Shown: positions 1-14,581, counted from the first letter of the stretch. The stretch is 64,000 nt of DNA from Chrysoperla carnea (GCF_905475395.1 NC_058342.1:38497640-38561639); one strand, 5' to 3'. Made by a program: numbers and translations. The notes: a model not told the origin generated them from the letters alone.

Positions 1-47
1 ATTTTCAACTTGAATTTGATGTGTGAACCAATTTGATTTTGTTGCAG

Positions 48-740
48 GTTACGTATGTGAAAAAGAAGAATTATCGGGAATATTTGTAAAAAGTATAAGT
101 GCTGGAAGTGCAGCTGATTTAAGTGGAAAAATCCAAGTAAATGATCGAATTGTGGCTGTGGACGGACGTTCCTTGCAAGGATATACAAACCACGAAGCTG
201 TCGAAGTACTACGCAGTAGTGGCAACACTGTTACCCTTTGCTTAGAACGCTATTTACGTGGCCCCAAATACGAACAACTTCAAATGGCAATTGCAGCAAA
301 TGAAATGAAATTACCAGCAACACCTTCACTGGAGCCACCCACTCCCAGTTTGCATCGTCCACGTTATTCGTCCACATCACTGGATGATCCAAACGATACG
401 GATGATCCAAATCCAATTTTGGAACAGTTACGACCAATTGAAGCAAGTAATCTACATGTGATCGCCAATCATAATACAACAAATGACAATCAACCGCCTA
501 TACATCGATTACAAATCCAAACCCCTTTAACGTCCACCCAAGAACAAGCGCTTATCACCAAATGGAAGAATATTGTGGGCGACGATACAGAAATTGTTAT
601 TGCTGAGTTACGTAAATTTGGTGAATCCGGGGGCTTAGGGATCAGTCTTGAGGGTACTGTGGATGTCGAGGATGGCCGAGAAGTACGTCCACATCATTAC
701 ATTCGATCAATACTTCCAGAAGGTCCTGTAGGACGTGATG
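48..740 (+). CDS. Patj: Patj exon: PDZ, linker and first half of next PDZ
   Basis: This internal exon lies between acceptor gttgcag (41-47) and donor gtatgt at 741, in the frame starting GT TAC GTA. It encodes GIFVKSISAGSAADLSG, typical of the second to third strands of a PDZ domain, then VNDRIVAVDG and HEAVEVLRSSG. A linker of about 100 residues rich in P, S, T and N follows, then the start of another PDZ. Confidence 0.85.
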
Positions 741-1691
741 GTATGTCATTCTATCGAGTACCAAGTACCGAATGTTTCAAAAACGACTCGAAACTACTAA
801 ACTGCTAGGCTAATAAAAACTCGTACAATGAGCTCAATAAGCATTACTGTATGCTGTGTTGCTGTATTGCTAAGATTATGTTTTCCTTTCGAAGTAGTTG
901 AGTCGCTTTGAACTAAAAAGGTAGAGGAGTTCAAATGATAATAAATGTTTTTTGCAGGAACACTGATGTCTGGAGACGAATTATTAGAAGTAAATGGATG
1001 CCGTTTATTAGGAATGAATCATATGGAAGTGGTGAGTATTTTAAAAGAACTGCCAGTAAACGTCCGAATGGTATGCGGACGATCTCCACGAGCCAAAGCA
1101 GTTGCAGGCGTTGCAGGTGTACAAGGTCGTACAAGCAGTCTACAAGATTTACTTCCAACAACGGATCGTTTAGTCAAAGCCAAATCCGATGGATCCTTAG
1201 CCACATCAATTCCAGGAACCGATGGTTTATTAAGTAAAATGCGTTCACGTTCTCTGGAACCTTTAACAGGTCTAGCTATGTGGAGTTCCGAGCCACAAGT
1301 CATTGAACTAATTAAAGGTGAACGTGGCCTTGGATTTTCCATTCTGGATTATCAAGATCCAATCGATCCAAACGATACGGTGATTGTAATTCGTAGCTTA
1401 GTTCCAGGTGGAGTTGCTCAAATTGATGGTCGTCTTATACCGGGCGATCGTTTATTGTTTGTTAATGATACGGTCCTAGAGAATGCTAGTTTAGATCAAG
1501 CAGTACAAGCGCTTAAAGGTGCTCCACGTGGAGTTGTACGAATCGGTGTTGCTAAACCATTACCGGTTCCGGATACATTGACGCAAGCGCAACAAATGTC
1601 TACATCTACACTACCAGCAAATCATGTTGTCAATGTTAATGATGTGACATCTTTGACATCACCTCTTCCATTGACATCATTGACTCATTAG
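48..1691 (+). CDS. Patj: Patj / InaD-like multi-PDZ polarity scaffold, C-terminal part (two exons)
   Basis: Two coding exons, 48-740 and 958-1691, join in frame across a 217-bp GT-AG intron (GAT G | GA ACA). The acceptor at 46-47 shows that the gene starts upstream of the window. In order they encode most of one PDZ domain (48 to about 270), a proline/serine-rich linker, a second PDZ with GGLGISLEG (about 590-1085, split by the intron) and a last PDZ with RGLGFSILDYQDP (about 1290-1560). A short polar tail ends in SLTH and a TAG stop. In the known family Patj binds Pals1/Stardust and Crumbs at apical junctions and also organises photoreceptor and epithelial polarity. The last PDZ, with its YQDP segment and GDRLLFVND, matches what I know of the final insect Patj PDZ. 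MPDZ/INADL is the vertebrate equivalent. A mucin-like or signalling PDZ scaffold is a less likely alternative. Confidence 0.85.
958..1691 (+). CDS. Patj: Patj terminal exon: end of PDZ, linker and last PDZ
   Basis: This exon follows acceptor tttgcag and completes the interrupted PDZ with MSGDELLEVNG and HMEVVSILKELP. It then encodes a basic/serine linker (RSPRAK, KMRSRSLEPL) and the last PDZ with GERGLGFSI, VIVIRSLVPGGVA, GDRLLFVND and QAVQALKGAP. The stop codon TAG is at 1689-1691. A run of 13 C's starts about 90 bases downstream in the probable 3' UTR. Confidence 0.85.
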
Positions 1692-4600
1692 TCTGTTATT
1701 AGTTTGTGGAATGCTGTCTTTGATTTGAAATCTTTGTCCAATCAAAATTCAAGATATTAAATGCTCTTCACCTACCACACCCCCCCCCCCCCCACTTTAT
1801 TTTAGTTTTTTATATATTCTGGTCTGGTCTGGTATGGTATCTTGAGAACCAATCATCAACTGACCACAATCACCAACATTTGTACATTCATTTGTTAAAA
1901 AGGGAATGACAAGACATCTTAGTCCATTGCTCCCAAAATATCTTAGCCCAAAGATGAAAATCCAATTCATTTCACAAATAAATCTAAAGAATCAGCCAAA
2001 AGTTTTATCAATGAGTTAGGAATTAGTCAAGCTTTATGAATGAGTTGGGATTAAAGTAGTTGATTTTTGGGGAAACTCTGTTTTACTACATCAAAAAGTA
2101 CAGTTTTCTAATTGGATCTTGAAGTGTAACATCCTCTCCTATAATAAAAAAAAAACTTTTGGATAGGTCATTACTTATTGATTGGACAAATATTGTGAAA
2201 ATAGAATGTTTCCACAAAATCAATTTAATTCAATCGAAATAATCAATAATCAGTCATCTTTAGGTGTTGGAATTTAAAAAAATGAATATCATAGATTTGT
2301 TCAAAGGGGACAGAGAACAGAGAACAGAGAACAGAAAACTATTAAAATTTAATTGTACAGGGTGTTTAAAACACTCTATTATTGTAGATACACAAAAAAT
2401 GTAAGGCATGGGTTCAGATTTTAAGTACAACTTTAAAAAAACAATTGCAATAATATTTAAAAAATTTCTTAATGTGTTCGAACTACAATCCTATTTTATG
2501 GCAGCCTTTATGCACCGATTTATGAGAGGCAGATGCACAAATAGTTACGTCCAAATTTATAGACTTTCGTCGATAAATACCAGTTCAGGAATTTTGAAAT
2601 TGATCCCGTGTCCTGTTAAATAAGAGCGTCGAATTAAATAAGATTGTTACTAGTTACTGGTCACTGATCACAGATCACTAGACCAGTTTTAAAGTTAGGA
2701 ATGCAGAAGCTGCTCAAATAGTAATAGATATTTTGTTTCTTCCACAAATGGCAATAATAGATAGCTTAGCTTAGTTTAGCTTAGCTTAGTTTAGCTTAGC
2801 TTAGCTTATACCTCAAGGTTTTTTGACCTACACCACATCACATCACAATTGTTCATTTTTAACGCTTGCTCAATAGATTTAATATTTTCTGCATTTCCTA
2901 AGAAAAAGCTTAAGCTAACAAATGAAGTGGGGGGATACGGATACAATTAAATATCAACAAGAATTGACTGGCGATGGTTTGAGCTCGAATGGTTTGACCA
3001 TATCGGACTCTGACATTGGTCTGGGTTAAACCCGAAAACACATAAAATCCGAAGTACGTGTTGACATCAAATGGGTATAGGTGATCGGTTCAATTCATAC
3101 TGATTGGTCACATCGTCACGTAACAATTTTAATGGTAACTCATGCAAATTAAATTTGAACGTAAAGTTTTTTTTGTAATAGTTTTTGGATTTGCTATTAA
3201 TTGACAAACAAAAATTTACAAAATTCTTTAACATTAGGCAGTACAGTGTACAGTGTACAGTGTCTTCTTCATATTCTTTGGAATCGTGAATCGTGAATAA
3301 AATCGATTCCAAAAAAAAAACCTCATGAATTACACATACATTCCAAAATAAAACAAAACAAAACAAAAATACAAATTTTAATCACTTTTATTAAATCTAC
3401 GTTTCGAAATCGGTGTTCCTTATTCGTATTTCGTAGAAAAACTTCCAATATACGCTTATCGTGTACTTAACAAATTTTATGGTTCGAATTGAGATAACTC
3501 ATTCAGTGGCGAATTTAAGCAATCGAAAAAGGTGCAGTTGCTCCCCCTAGCATGGTCCTTATTTCATCTATGTGTGTGGTTGTGTGTGTGACATTTCAAT
3601 TTGATCTTGTCTTGTGAGTGCAAATTAAATCATTAGGGGCTTATTTGGTGGCTTTGGTAACTAGAACACTATTCAAAATAATTGTTATTCGAAGAAAAAT
3701 AAAAGGCCGGTAGTGTCAAAAGATCAAAATCAATTTTTAGCGTAAAAAATGAAGCGTTTTATAGGAATTGAATATTTTTCTTAAATCCGCCACTGAAAAC
3801 ACTACAAATTAAAAAAATGTATAAAGCAATAACAACAATTTTTTATAAATTTTTTAAAATCATTTTTCAATATTTAAATTAAATCGATCGGATTTTATTA
3901 AAAAAATCAGGTCACTAATTTCAAACAAACAATAGTTGTTATTCTTAACAACAACACAGGCAGCAATTCTCAATTTTTTTTCCATGGTTTTTGACTCTAG
4001 ACATGACTCTTCATTTTCTGTATGTTCGGGCTTCTAAAAAGAAGTTTAAAATGTACAAATAAAATTCATTAATTCATTCGCCAATTTAGAGAGCCAATCT
4101 TTCTTTTTTCAACAAACAATTTTTGTGATTCATCACGAATTCAAAGATTCATCCAAATTGATTCATTTTTCTCAATTACCGACCCCAAAGTTATTTTCTG
4201 AGTGAAGAATAAGTTGTCTAAATATTAGTATTTTTCATTTTCGCGTTCTATTTTACTATTCTTATAATAAATATAATAAATATAATTTTATTCAGTATTG
4301 ACAACATTTTCCGAACATTCTGAAAATTGTAAGGGAGTTTTCATTTAAAATGATAGAACTTTAAACTTTAATTAAACAACTTGTGAATGAAATTTTTAAT
4401 TGAAGGAGTATTTAAGACACAGCTTCGATCAAACAAGGGGTTTATACATTCGGTTTAATATCATAGATGGCATTTTTTGTGCTTACTTTTAAGGGCTTAA
4501 AATGTTTGAAGTTATACTACTTTAGGCGCCTTATGAACAAATGATGAGAGTGCATTTTTATGATACACCACACGAGCAAAAACTATGAAGTTAGTTGATA

Positions 4601-4966
4601 AAACGAATTGTCACTCATAAGAGACAAGGATGGATAGATAATGGATGTATGAAGTGTGATTTATGAACACAATCGATAAATAATAGGTGTTTTAAAATAT
4701 TATTTATAAATTATTATATTTGTTATGATAAATATTAAAGAAATATAAGTTGTAAGGTGCGCGCGTTACAATACACACATCCTTTTGTTGTTTTTTAAGT
4801 TATTTAATTTAAGTTTAAAGTTCAAGATCATTTTGAATCGAATGGAATGGATGGATATCTTGGATGTCAAATCAAATGTCTAGTTCGAGTCAGAGTCAGA
4901 GTCAGAATCAACTTAGAATTTAATAAAACTTTCACCTAAAATAAAATCTTCCTTCCATAATTTAGA

Positions 4967-5001
<35 letters not shown>

Positions 5002-5016
5002 TTAATAATAATATTA
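4967..5016. repeat. (ATA)n microsatellite
   Basis: About 14 units of a trinucleotide AAT/ATA repeat, with a few interruptions near the right end. Noncoding. Confidence 0.9.
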
Positions 5017-7737
5017 ATTTGATTGTTTTAAAATCACTCTATTTATGAATCCTAATTGGTTTTGAATTCAGATCTAGGATCTAATTGATCAATGATCCAT
5101 AAGCTGCATTCAAAACGTAGCTAGGTATTAATCATTTTACACTACAGAGTGCACTGCAGTACAGAGTGTACTACAGTACAGACAGTATTTTAGAATAAAT
5201 ATTTGTTATTAGTCAAACTATTTTACCAACATTTATAAAAATAGAAAAACAACACCATTTTAGATTTTAAATAAAACTATATTTTATTTATTTGATTTAT
5301 GTTCTGTTCTGTTCATATTAATTAATTAATATTCATTCAATACAATACATTGTAACATTTTTATTTTAAATTCTTATACTACTTAGACTGCTATTTGTTT
5401 TCAATAAAAACAATTATCTTTTCAAAAATCTTTTTATTTTGATCCGTTGCCTTCCTCACAAAACTTCAGATATCATCATAAGCCAAATCAGCTTAAGAAC
5501 TTGCATTACAAATAAAGTACACATAAATTAAGGAGTTGTAGTTGTAGTTCTGTATTATATACTCTGCTCTTCACATCAGCACATTCACACATTGACATTT
5601 ATTCATTTTTTATGTTAAGACTCGCGTCAAAATAAACTCAACGCTCGACTCAATGTACCTACAACAGACTAGACTGATTCAATTCAATTATATTATTATT
5701 ATTTGTGGACACATCGTACATCGTACATCGATTTGTTTATGCCACATTTACAGGATCGATCGATGTTTCAACCATCGCAACCATAATAGTTTATCAAATT
5801 TTACTTGTCTTCTGTCTTCTCTATAGAATACAAAATCTTCATCAAAGACTCCGTGACAGCGAAAGTGATATGAACTAATTAACTTCAATATGTAGTTCTC
5901 GTGTCATGTCATCCTTTGCGCACGTATCATACAAATTCACTCATCATTTCTAAAGAAGTATAGCTTCAAAAACGTATGAATAATTCAAGACATTAATAAA
6001 ACATTTTGTTTCTATTGCGATTATAACCGCAATTCAAACAGTTCAGTTCAAACAGTTATAGTTAGTCTGTAATATAATCTCTAAGGAATTTTAAGTCAAT
6101 TTACTCTTAACTTTTGATTTATAAATTCGTAAATACTCGGGGCCGCACATTTTAGTAAGTAAGTAAGCTCTCACAGTGACAGCAGTACTCGGTACAGTAG
6201 GTGTGCCTCTGAATTTGGTATTTAAATCGAGTGGTAACTGAATAAGAAATTAAATTCAATTAGGACCATTTAAAAGAATTGAAGCACAATTATTGATCAC
6301 TATACTGACTGACTTGAATACTGATCAATTACGTGCGCGTTTGATTAATGATTATTGGACATTAGCAGATGTGAGATGATTCATGGATGTGAGATGTGAG
6401 ATGCCAGATGCGCTACCTACTACAACTACTTTGATATTTACGACTACGACAGACATGAGACAATTATCATTTCAGATAGGATAACAGTGTTTATATAAGT
6501 ATAGGTATTATATTTATATGGATCTCAATCAAGTTGATGGTTCGACTTCGTTTAGATTGATTGATTGATTGATTGATTTAATTAGGTCAATATAATTAAC
6601 ACGTTTAATAAATCATTAATTATTTATCAAATTTATATTTTGTTTAGTTTAGTTTAGTTTAGTTTAGTACCTACTGTACCTATAACTATAACCTATAACA
6701 AATGTTGTCAGTCAGCACATGCGCACTTACAACTATACTATCTCTACTATAGACTTGTATTATTCAATTCACATTAGATATCATTTTTGAAAAACTATCC
6801 TAGAAATATATGGCCCATAGGGAAAAAATTTTTGATCATCAGGACGCAGTGAATTTAAAAAAAATGACTCCAGTAATCCAAAATCCTTAGAGTACGGTAA
6901 GTTAGTTAGAGTACGATGGCACGAAATTTGAAAAATGTGAGCCGAAGGAGTTTTTGTTAAAATTTTAATTATCAGTTAAGATTTCAAAACACAGCAGAGT
7001 CTACTTAAGGTATTCTGTTCAAATAGGCTATCACCTTTTTCGGTACCAAACCAATTATAGAACCTCCTAAAGAATATATTGTTTGGATATTTACATAGAA
7101 AAGTAATTGACAAAATTTACTAAATATGTATTATATTTTAAATCGAAATTTAGACAAAGTTCATTTCGAAATAAAAGCTAATCGTTTCACGTATTGTATC
7201 ATGTAACTAAAAAATACATCTAGGCCTCATTAAAGTCATATTTCTCCCTCATTACATTCAAGTCATATTAAAAGATGCTTTTTATTAAAAATGTTATTAA
7301 ATTTCCTATTTTAGTAACAGTTTTTGAAAATTTACAATATATTCATAAAAGAGTGGTAAAGAGAGGAACCGGAAAGTTGGCAATTTACACACTGATTCTC
7401 AAACCCGTAGCTCCATTTAGGGAGACTGCACTGCAGTTTTAAGGTTTAAAGCCATAAAACATCGAAAAAGCTGATTGTCCCCTGTAAATCCGCTTTAAAT
7501 TAGTCCCCCTTCCTTTTTAAATTAACATTGATCCGCATAAAAAACATAGGGTCAAGGGTCAAGGGTGTAGAATACGGATTTATAACACACTTCTATTCCT
7601 CCCCGACCACTTCTGATACAATACATAAGTCTATATTTTCGGGTAAAATATGACTAAAAATGGTGGTATCCTAAAAATGATTGATTGAAATTATGAATGA
7701 ATTGTAAAAGGTTGTATTTTGCAAAGACATTTTGTAG

Positions 7738-7870
7738 TATCAGTAGTCAGTACTGAGTCTGAGTACAGTATACAGTGTGTACAGTGTACACTGTACACAA
7801 TACATTATACAGTATACAGTATACAGTGTATACATACAATTACAATGACATGACATGTATGTACTATGTA

Positions 7871-7901
<31 letters not shown>

Positions 7902-7903
7902 GT
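7738..7903. repeat. CAGTA/GTACAC slippage cluster and (TATGTG)n repeat
   Basis: A cluster of nested CAGTA, CAGTG, TACAGT and TACACTG motifs (7738-7830), partly self-complementary, is followed after 35 bases by about six units of a hexamer TATGTG repeat (7866-7903). No coding signal. Confidence 0.8.
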
Positions 7904-8046
7904 GGTATTCGTTTGTTTTTTAGCCCTTTCTGTTTAACTAACATGATATGAGAGAGATCAACAATTACAACACCATATTTTAACATTTTGTTGGGGGTTT
8001 TTTTTTTCAAGATGCGTAGTTCGCATTCGTAGTACAACACAACACA

Positions 8047-8124
8047 ACTACTACAACTACAACTACAACTACAACTACAACTACAACTACAACTACAAAC
8101 ACAAACACAAACACAAACACAAAC
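8047..8124. repeat. (CAACTA)n then (CAAACA)n minisatellite
   Basis: Two adjoining hexamer arrays, about eight units of ACAACT and five of ACAAAC. They create a spurious cysteine/serine repeat frame on the - strand. Confidence 0.9.
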
Positions 8125-8283
8125 TGTAAACAAAATAAACGATATAGACGATTAATTTAAATAAATAATATCAATTCATTAATTATAATTAGTTTAATTA
8201 GTGACCAATTAACAAGTCACTCTTTTGATTTTGTTTCAAAAATTACTAAGTTTTGTTTTTAGTTCAATTTAGTGTTTACTAAT

Positions 8284-8324
8284 GCAGTACAGTGCAGTGC
8301 AGTGTAGTGCAGTGCAGTGCAGTG
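8284..8324. repeat. (CAGTG)n microsatellite
   Basis: Pentamer array CAGTG with single-base variants, about eight units. Confidence 0.85.
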
Positions 8325-9834
8325 TTAGTCTGTCTAGTTCTAGTATTACAAATAACTATTAACTAGCTCAACTAAATCAAATTTTTTTAGAAAATTTTAT
8401 ATAAAAAAGAAAATACATTTTATTAGAGTGTCTGTGTCTGAAAGATCACGATCACGTTTAGGTGCAAATCCGAGCACAGACCACAGACAATCGTATTTCG
8501 TAGGTTATGTGAGATTATGGAAAATTTAAATTTGAATTGTAAGTTTTGAAATGCGTAAATTATATGTGTTTTATATTGCGTATGATTGCAATGTTGCGTA
8601 TTAAATTTAACTATTATCATTCATATCGAACAAATCAAATAAATATGGCGGGTTTTTTTTATTTCTAGAAATTGTCAACGTTTTTACAAATATTTTTATT
8701 TTAGAGATATATTTTTGTCAAAAATTATTTTTAATTGTTTTACCCGCCTTATTTTTTAACTAGTAGCTGTAGTATTTTTTATTTTGCTACTGTCATGAGT
8801 CGCTTAGAATCTATTACACGCGCTACTATTTATCGGGGCATTCAGTCAAAAAATTACATTATATTTTAACCAAATATATAAATATAAGTGTTATTTGACC
8901 GTCCATTTAATAATTAATAATCAAGGGGAGTTGTAGCCTGTATTCTATGCCGAAACAAGCATATTGGATGGTATCGAGAAAATGGAACATTTGTCTTTGG
9001 ATCTAGAGTCGTCAGAATCTTCGCATTTGAGATTTGTACAAATATTTGACTACACTCGATTCTATACTAAATCGATTATAGTATTTTTTTCAGTAATTTT
9101 ATTTCATTAGGAAGACAATGGAAAAAATACTTAATAAAACCAATTTTGCTCGTTGAGGCCATGGCCACAAGAGTCCTGTCAATAATAGTTTATGAATATT
9201 GAATGTATTGAGTAACTGAATCGTCTGATTGTGTTGAGTAACAACCTTAGACTGATCTGGGATCTAGGCACCAGGTCCAGATCATAAACACAGCTAGATC
9301 ATTTAACTGTGTTAAGTTGAAACTCACTAGAATACAGTTAATTTCACTTTTAAGGCCTGCATGGAGGACAATGAAATCTCCAAACATTTGCACCTGCAGA
9401 TAATCAGAATGTTTAGATCTAAAACTTTAAACCTATAAATCCTGAGAGCAATGCCGACGAACAAGAAGTGGGCTTTTTGCACAGTCTCTAACTTTGTCAG
9501 AATTATATAATTTCATCTGCTTATCCGAGTGACAAGCTCTTCTCAAAGAAGGCACTAAAGATTTTTTGGTTTAAGTGCGGTGCTAGAGACCATCTTACGG
9601 TATGCTTCTTTGATTCTTATTAGTTAAATGATGCCGCGTGTAACAAACTTAAATGTTTTCATACAAATACGCATGCGTTTATTTTGATTTTGTGTGTCGT
9701 TCTTTTATTTGAGTAGGTATTTAAAAATGGACTTTAAAAATTTAAATTTTATATGATGCTTGTTAACACACAAAAGTTAAGTTTTTATTGGTTAGCAAAT
9801 AAAAATTTTGGTTGAAAACTACTGGTACTAGTAC

Positions 9835-9902
9835 TAGAGTAGCAGTAGCAGTAGCAGTAGCAGTAGCTATGATTTATAGTAAGAGTAAGAGTAAGAGTAA
9901 GA
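9835..9902. repeat. (AGTAGC)n and (GTAAGA)n microsatellites
   Basis: Two short hexamer arrays, about four to five units each, separated by about 15 bases of unique sequence. Confidence 0.85.
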
Positions 9903-12068
9903 CGAATAGAATAATATTTATGAACGTTTTATAGTAAAAATTTACTATCAATTAAACAAAGATGGATAAATGGTTGGGCTACATCATGCATAAACTGAAT
10001 AAAGATAGAAGATGTTGACAGAAGCGATCCGATACGTTACGATACGATACGATATCATGATATGATACGTCGCTTTGTCGAGCTCTTACCGTAGCTGTAG
10101 TCTTAGTCTTTCACTATTTGCATTTATTATGAATTGAATGAGATAGAATGAGAACACTACTATTACTATGTGTGAGTGAGTAATGCTCTTTTATAAAAGT
10201 ATGTATACACTTACCAGTCACATCAGTGCCAGATTTATATCATCCTTTCATTTTTCATTTTTTACTGAAAAAGTCATCAACTTAGCTCTCACTGACATTT
10301 CATTCTGAAAGATAAATTCTAGAGAGCTAGAGAAAGAGACTATAGAACAAGGGCGTCGTCTGCTAATTTATCAGAGTGGTGGGGGCTAGTTGACAGATTT
10401 GAGGAATTCACGATTAGTAAGGAATAGCACGATTATACATCTTCAAATAAATTAGTGGCATTTGATTGATTGTTTGCAGTCTTTAAAGGAAGGAATTTTG
10501 TAGCGATGCGATGATTTAAATAATGAACTGAACTGATATTTGTTTTATTCACTTGTTAAATAAAATAAAATAAATAACATACATATTCCATTCCATTCAA
10601 TTAATATTTATTTTGATAAAAACTTGTCAAGTTTGGTTTATTTGATTTTTATATCAAAATAATAAACTGGTAACAATAATTCTTGTTATGCAATTCATAA
10701 ATAAGTTTTTTTAATATTTTTGTAATTAAATAAGAAACTTAATATTGATTGATATCAATTAAAAGAACCAATTGAATAAATATTATACTTTTGACTATAG
10801 GTACATAATTTATATTTGTATCCGGTGATTTTGGGATATACGGCATATTAATTGTTATAGAATTCAATGACGGATGATCGCTATAACTGACAATGACAAG
10901 TCAGTTGATCGATCCTATGATGTTATAATTCATGATTGGTGGTTTATAAACGATGTCGATGTCGATATAAATGTATATAACTTTGAATACGTAAAGTTGT
11001 GTTTAAACGTTGAATAGTGGTAGTGTTAATGTGGCTTTAGTGTGTTATTAATATAGTAAGTAGATAGAGTAGACCCAGAGCGATAGAAGTAGAAGTAGAA
11101 GTAAAAATAGAAGTAGAATAGCCACTAGAATGATGTTGTAGTGTGTGTCTCTGTCTGGCTCTGGACTTAAGTGTTGTCTGTTACTGTTAGTGGTAGTGGT
11201 AGTGTCAATGGTACGTACTATGGTATGGTAGTGGTAGTGGTACTAATAGTAATAACTTCGTATTAGAACTCTATACTCGTTTGTCGCTAGTGTATGATGT
11301 CGATGCGATGTCTGTACTCTGTTTCACTACTCAAGACTCAACTCAACTCACTCTAGTACACAGTACACTCTCATAGTCTCATTGCTGTATGTATATCGTA
11401 ATATCGTTATCGTATTCGTATTCGTATTCGTATAGTTGTGTTGTATCAGTATCTTGTATAGTTCTAGATGTTTACATTTTAAGTGTAAATGTGATTGTGT
11501 TGTGGTGTTTTATTTAGTGGCATGCTTCATCTATTTACTATTATATTATTATTTATTAGTGAAGTTCAATCAAAATCAATCCGACAACAACAATTTTCAT
11601 ATTAAAATGTATGTTACGTTATGTTATTTTACTTTACTTTACTTACTGTATTATTTAAAACTTATTTCAAACACAAATCAATCAAACTTCATTTGTTTTC
11701 TTTCTACAAATTGAACTCTAAATCTAAAAACTAAACGCAACGAGATCAATCGTCAGTCCTTCAAATCATATCATATTTATTTGTTTTTATTTAGATTTAG
11801 ATTTAGACACTCAAATCTATATTCTTATTCTTATTCTTATTCTAATTCTAATCTTTTATTTATAGTTTTTTATTTCTAACAAACTCATCATGTGCATTTT
11901 TTTTTACAAAATTCTAAATTGTGTTTTTTTTTTGTTTTTAATGCAGTGTGCAGTGTTTTTATTTTTATATTTTTGTGTATCTCGAATCTGCTTTTGTTTT
12001 GAAGTCGTCAATTGATATTTTGAGTATGTGTTTGTAATGTGTATATATTTTTAAAAATCTAACCTTAA

Positions 12069-12071
<3 letters not shown>

Positions 12072-12110
<39 letters not shown>

Positions 12111-12162
12111 TAGTATATATTTATATATATCTCATAATAAATATGTATATATATATATATAA
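12072..12162. repeat. (AT)n microsatellites
   Basis: A pure AT run of about 32 bases (12072-12103) and a second shorter AT run ending at 12162, separated by TATA-rich sequence. Confidence 0.9.
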
Positions 12163-14581
12163 TTTTTTTTTTGAGAGTAGATTTTTAGTAGTAAAACCCC
12201 ATTTTTCGCACACGTTTTAGAAGGTTCATTCATGAAATTCGGTTGGTGTGGCTGACTTTATAAAAACGAAAAGTAAATTTTACGAATGTTGAAAATAAAT
12301 GTTGTTTTGAATTTTTGTGATTTTTTTTTTTTGAATGCAAAATTTTTTGTTTTTTTCATATCTGTCACATTTTAGTGCGTGTGTCTCTGTAAGCAGTTTG
12401 TGGGGATGTGTGATTATAAAATCTCATGTACGTATTTTTTTAATTCAGTGTTTTTTCAGGATATCTATCTGAAATCCTTTTTGTGTTTGTTAAATTTCCC
12501 GAGAGGAATTGATACAATTTTTGAAATAAATATGAATGTTTTTTCAATAGTAAAAATTTTCACCCAAATTTAGCCCCCCGAAGAAATACAAAATTATCAA
12601 ATATAGTCGAGTCAGTAAAGAATTAAAATTGTAATTTTTTATGTTACTACAAAAATCATTGGTATCATTTTTGAGTCATAAATTACTTTTTTAATAAACG
12701 AAAATAACAATAAACTTTTATTTTTTATTTTGCATACACTTTTCAAAAGAAAAAGTTGTAAGTAATTTTTTTCAAGTACAACTTAAATTTTTCTTCTTCT
12801 ATTATTTTCGAAAATAATCGTTTTTTAAGAATGCCAATTTTGAATGATACAGTTTTTACTGTGAAAAGTGAAAGTTAGGTCGTTGTCGGTCAATCCAGAA
12901 CCATTTAGATTGAATTAGATTAGATTTGATTTGAATTGAGTTGGGAGTAACAGTACCTAATTCTTATAAAATATTTTGTACGGCGACCAGTTCGATCTTT
13001 TGTTTCAAAGATGTTTTGCATGGTCTACAGTCTAGACTCTAGATGCTCTAGAAGCAATATAGCACTAATAAATTCTCTTCATCAATTCAAAATCTGCAGA
13101 CATCGCGATCGTTCACGTGCAAACAGTGAGTTAGCTTTTGTAACAAACGCTCTGAAACCTTTTCCATAAAATAACTTGTGAGGTGTTTCAGGCAAGTTAT
13201 TCATGTAAAATCCATTCTACCCTTTTTTAGTTTAAATTGTGCTTTTCGGTAGTCCATAAAATGGTTCATGGCCGTTTAACGATGTAAATGTATTTTGGCT
13301 AATTTCTTCCTTCCTATCGATTCCTAAGTGTCCGAGCACCCAATCAAAGTTCAAGATCCAGTGTTCCAGTTTGTTTTTCGAGAAACAAGAGTGTAATCTC
13401 GAAAAAAAATGAAACCCCAAACTCTTACCTTTTTTCTTCCAACTTTGTCTTTTGATTCTAAAACTTTTCTTGCTAGACGTATCATTCGTTGGAAAATCGG
13501 TTACTTGACTTGCCTTATGAAAACCTCATCATATTCGATTCTGTTTTGAATATAGGTTGCCATTATCAATCTTGATAAAAGTAGGAAGATTCTTTAAAAC
13601 ATCCAAGTTTTTTAAAAGTATGAGAAACGTTTCAGATAAATATTTAATTTAAAAAAAAAAAAAAAAATTGAATTTTTCTGCTTTTGCTATAAAAACCCCA
13701 TCAAAATTGATTTTATTTTTTAATACATGTTGTGTTTAGTACATGTCACTCTTTATCGAAGCATGAAGAATTGTTTTTGTTTGGAAGGTTTGAAAGTTTT
13801 GTATAAAACTTCTGACCTTACAAAAATTGAATTCTTGTGATGGATTTTTTTGAATAAATTTTTACAGAATTGGTTTTGAATTAATTATGCTTTTTTTTCT
13901 TTCAGAAAAATAATTTCGAAGATAAAGAAAAAATGTGAACAACTACTGTTCAGTGTCCAGTGTTTAAGTGTCCAGGACTAGAATAGTTTGTATGGGTGGT
14001 ACTTCAGTGGTGTCCACGAACCAGACCTATTATGCAATTATTCGCCGCAGCAGTTCTAAATGAAAATGCGGTTATTTGTACAGTTCTAGGTGATTCGAAT
14101 AGTCGTTGGTCTAATGGACATAGAAATTTTTGTGTTAAAAATGTAAAAAGAACGTTGAACTATTGTTATGAACTTTTTACGAAATATTTGTAATAGACCC
14201 CCAAAACATCGGGAGAAAAAAAACAATTGGTGGTGAGAAACGTTCAAAAAACAAACGTACGCGCAACGCAACGCAACGCACGCGAGTGTTTTTACAAAAC
14301 CTTTTTCGTTTATAAACAATGGTATGACAATACGCGAATTTTGAGAGTGTGGTCCAAAGATATTTTAAACTCAAAATAAATAACAATTTGAAAATTTTTA
14401 GTTTTTTTTGTTTAGTTTTTTTGTTTTTGTTTGTTTTTTTCTTTTGGGTAGGAGTAGATTTGGGTAGTGGGAGGGTTAGCAAAGTTAGCGAACGAACAAA
14501 ATAAGTCGTTTTGTTTTTGATTCAATGAAAATAAAAGAAATTCGTTGAGTGCTTTGAATTTGTTCCGTTTGATGTTTGAAA

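Larger units (their letters stand above)
1692..14581. other. Intergenic region without recognisable gene, microsatellite-rich
   Basis: No reading frame here resembles a known protein or shows plausible exon structure. The DNA is AT-rich with many short tandem duplications, listed separately where long. A strong pyrimidine tract and acceptor-like ctttcag near 13900-13905, about 680 bases before the receptor start codon, could border a noncoding 5' leader exon of the insulin receptor. That is inference only. The Patj 3' UTR must lie in the first few hundred bases. Confidence 0.6.

Noticed and set aside
7864-8133. Cysteine/serine repeat frame on the - strand
   Set aside because: It is the translation of hexamer microsatellites, with no conserved feature.
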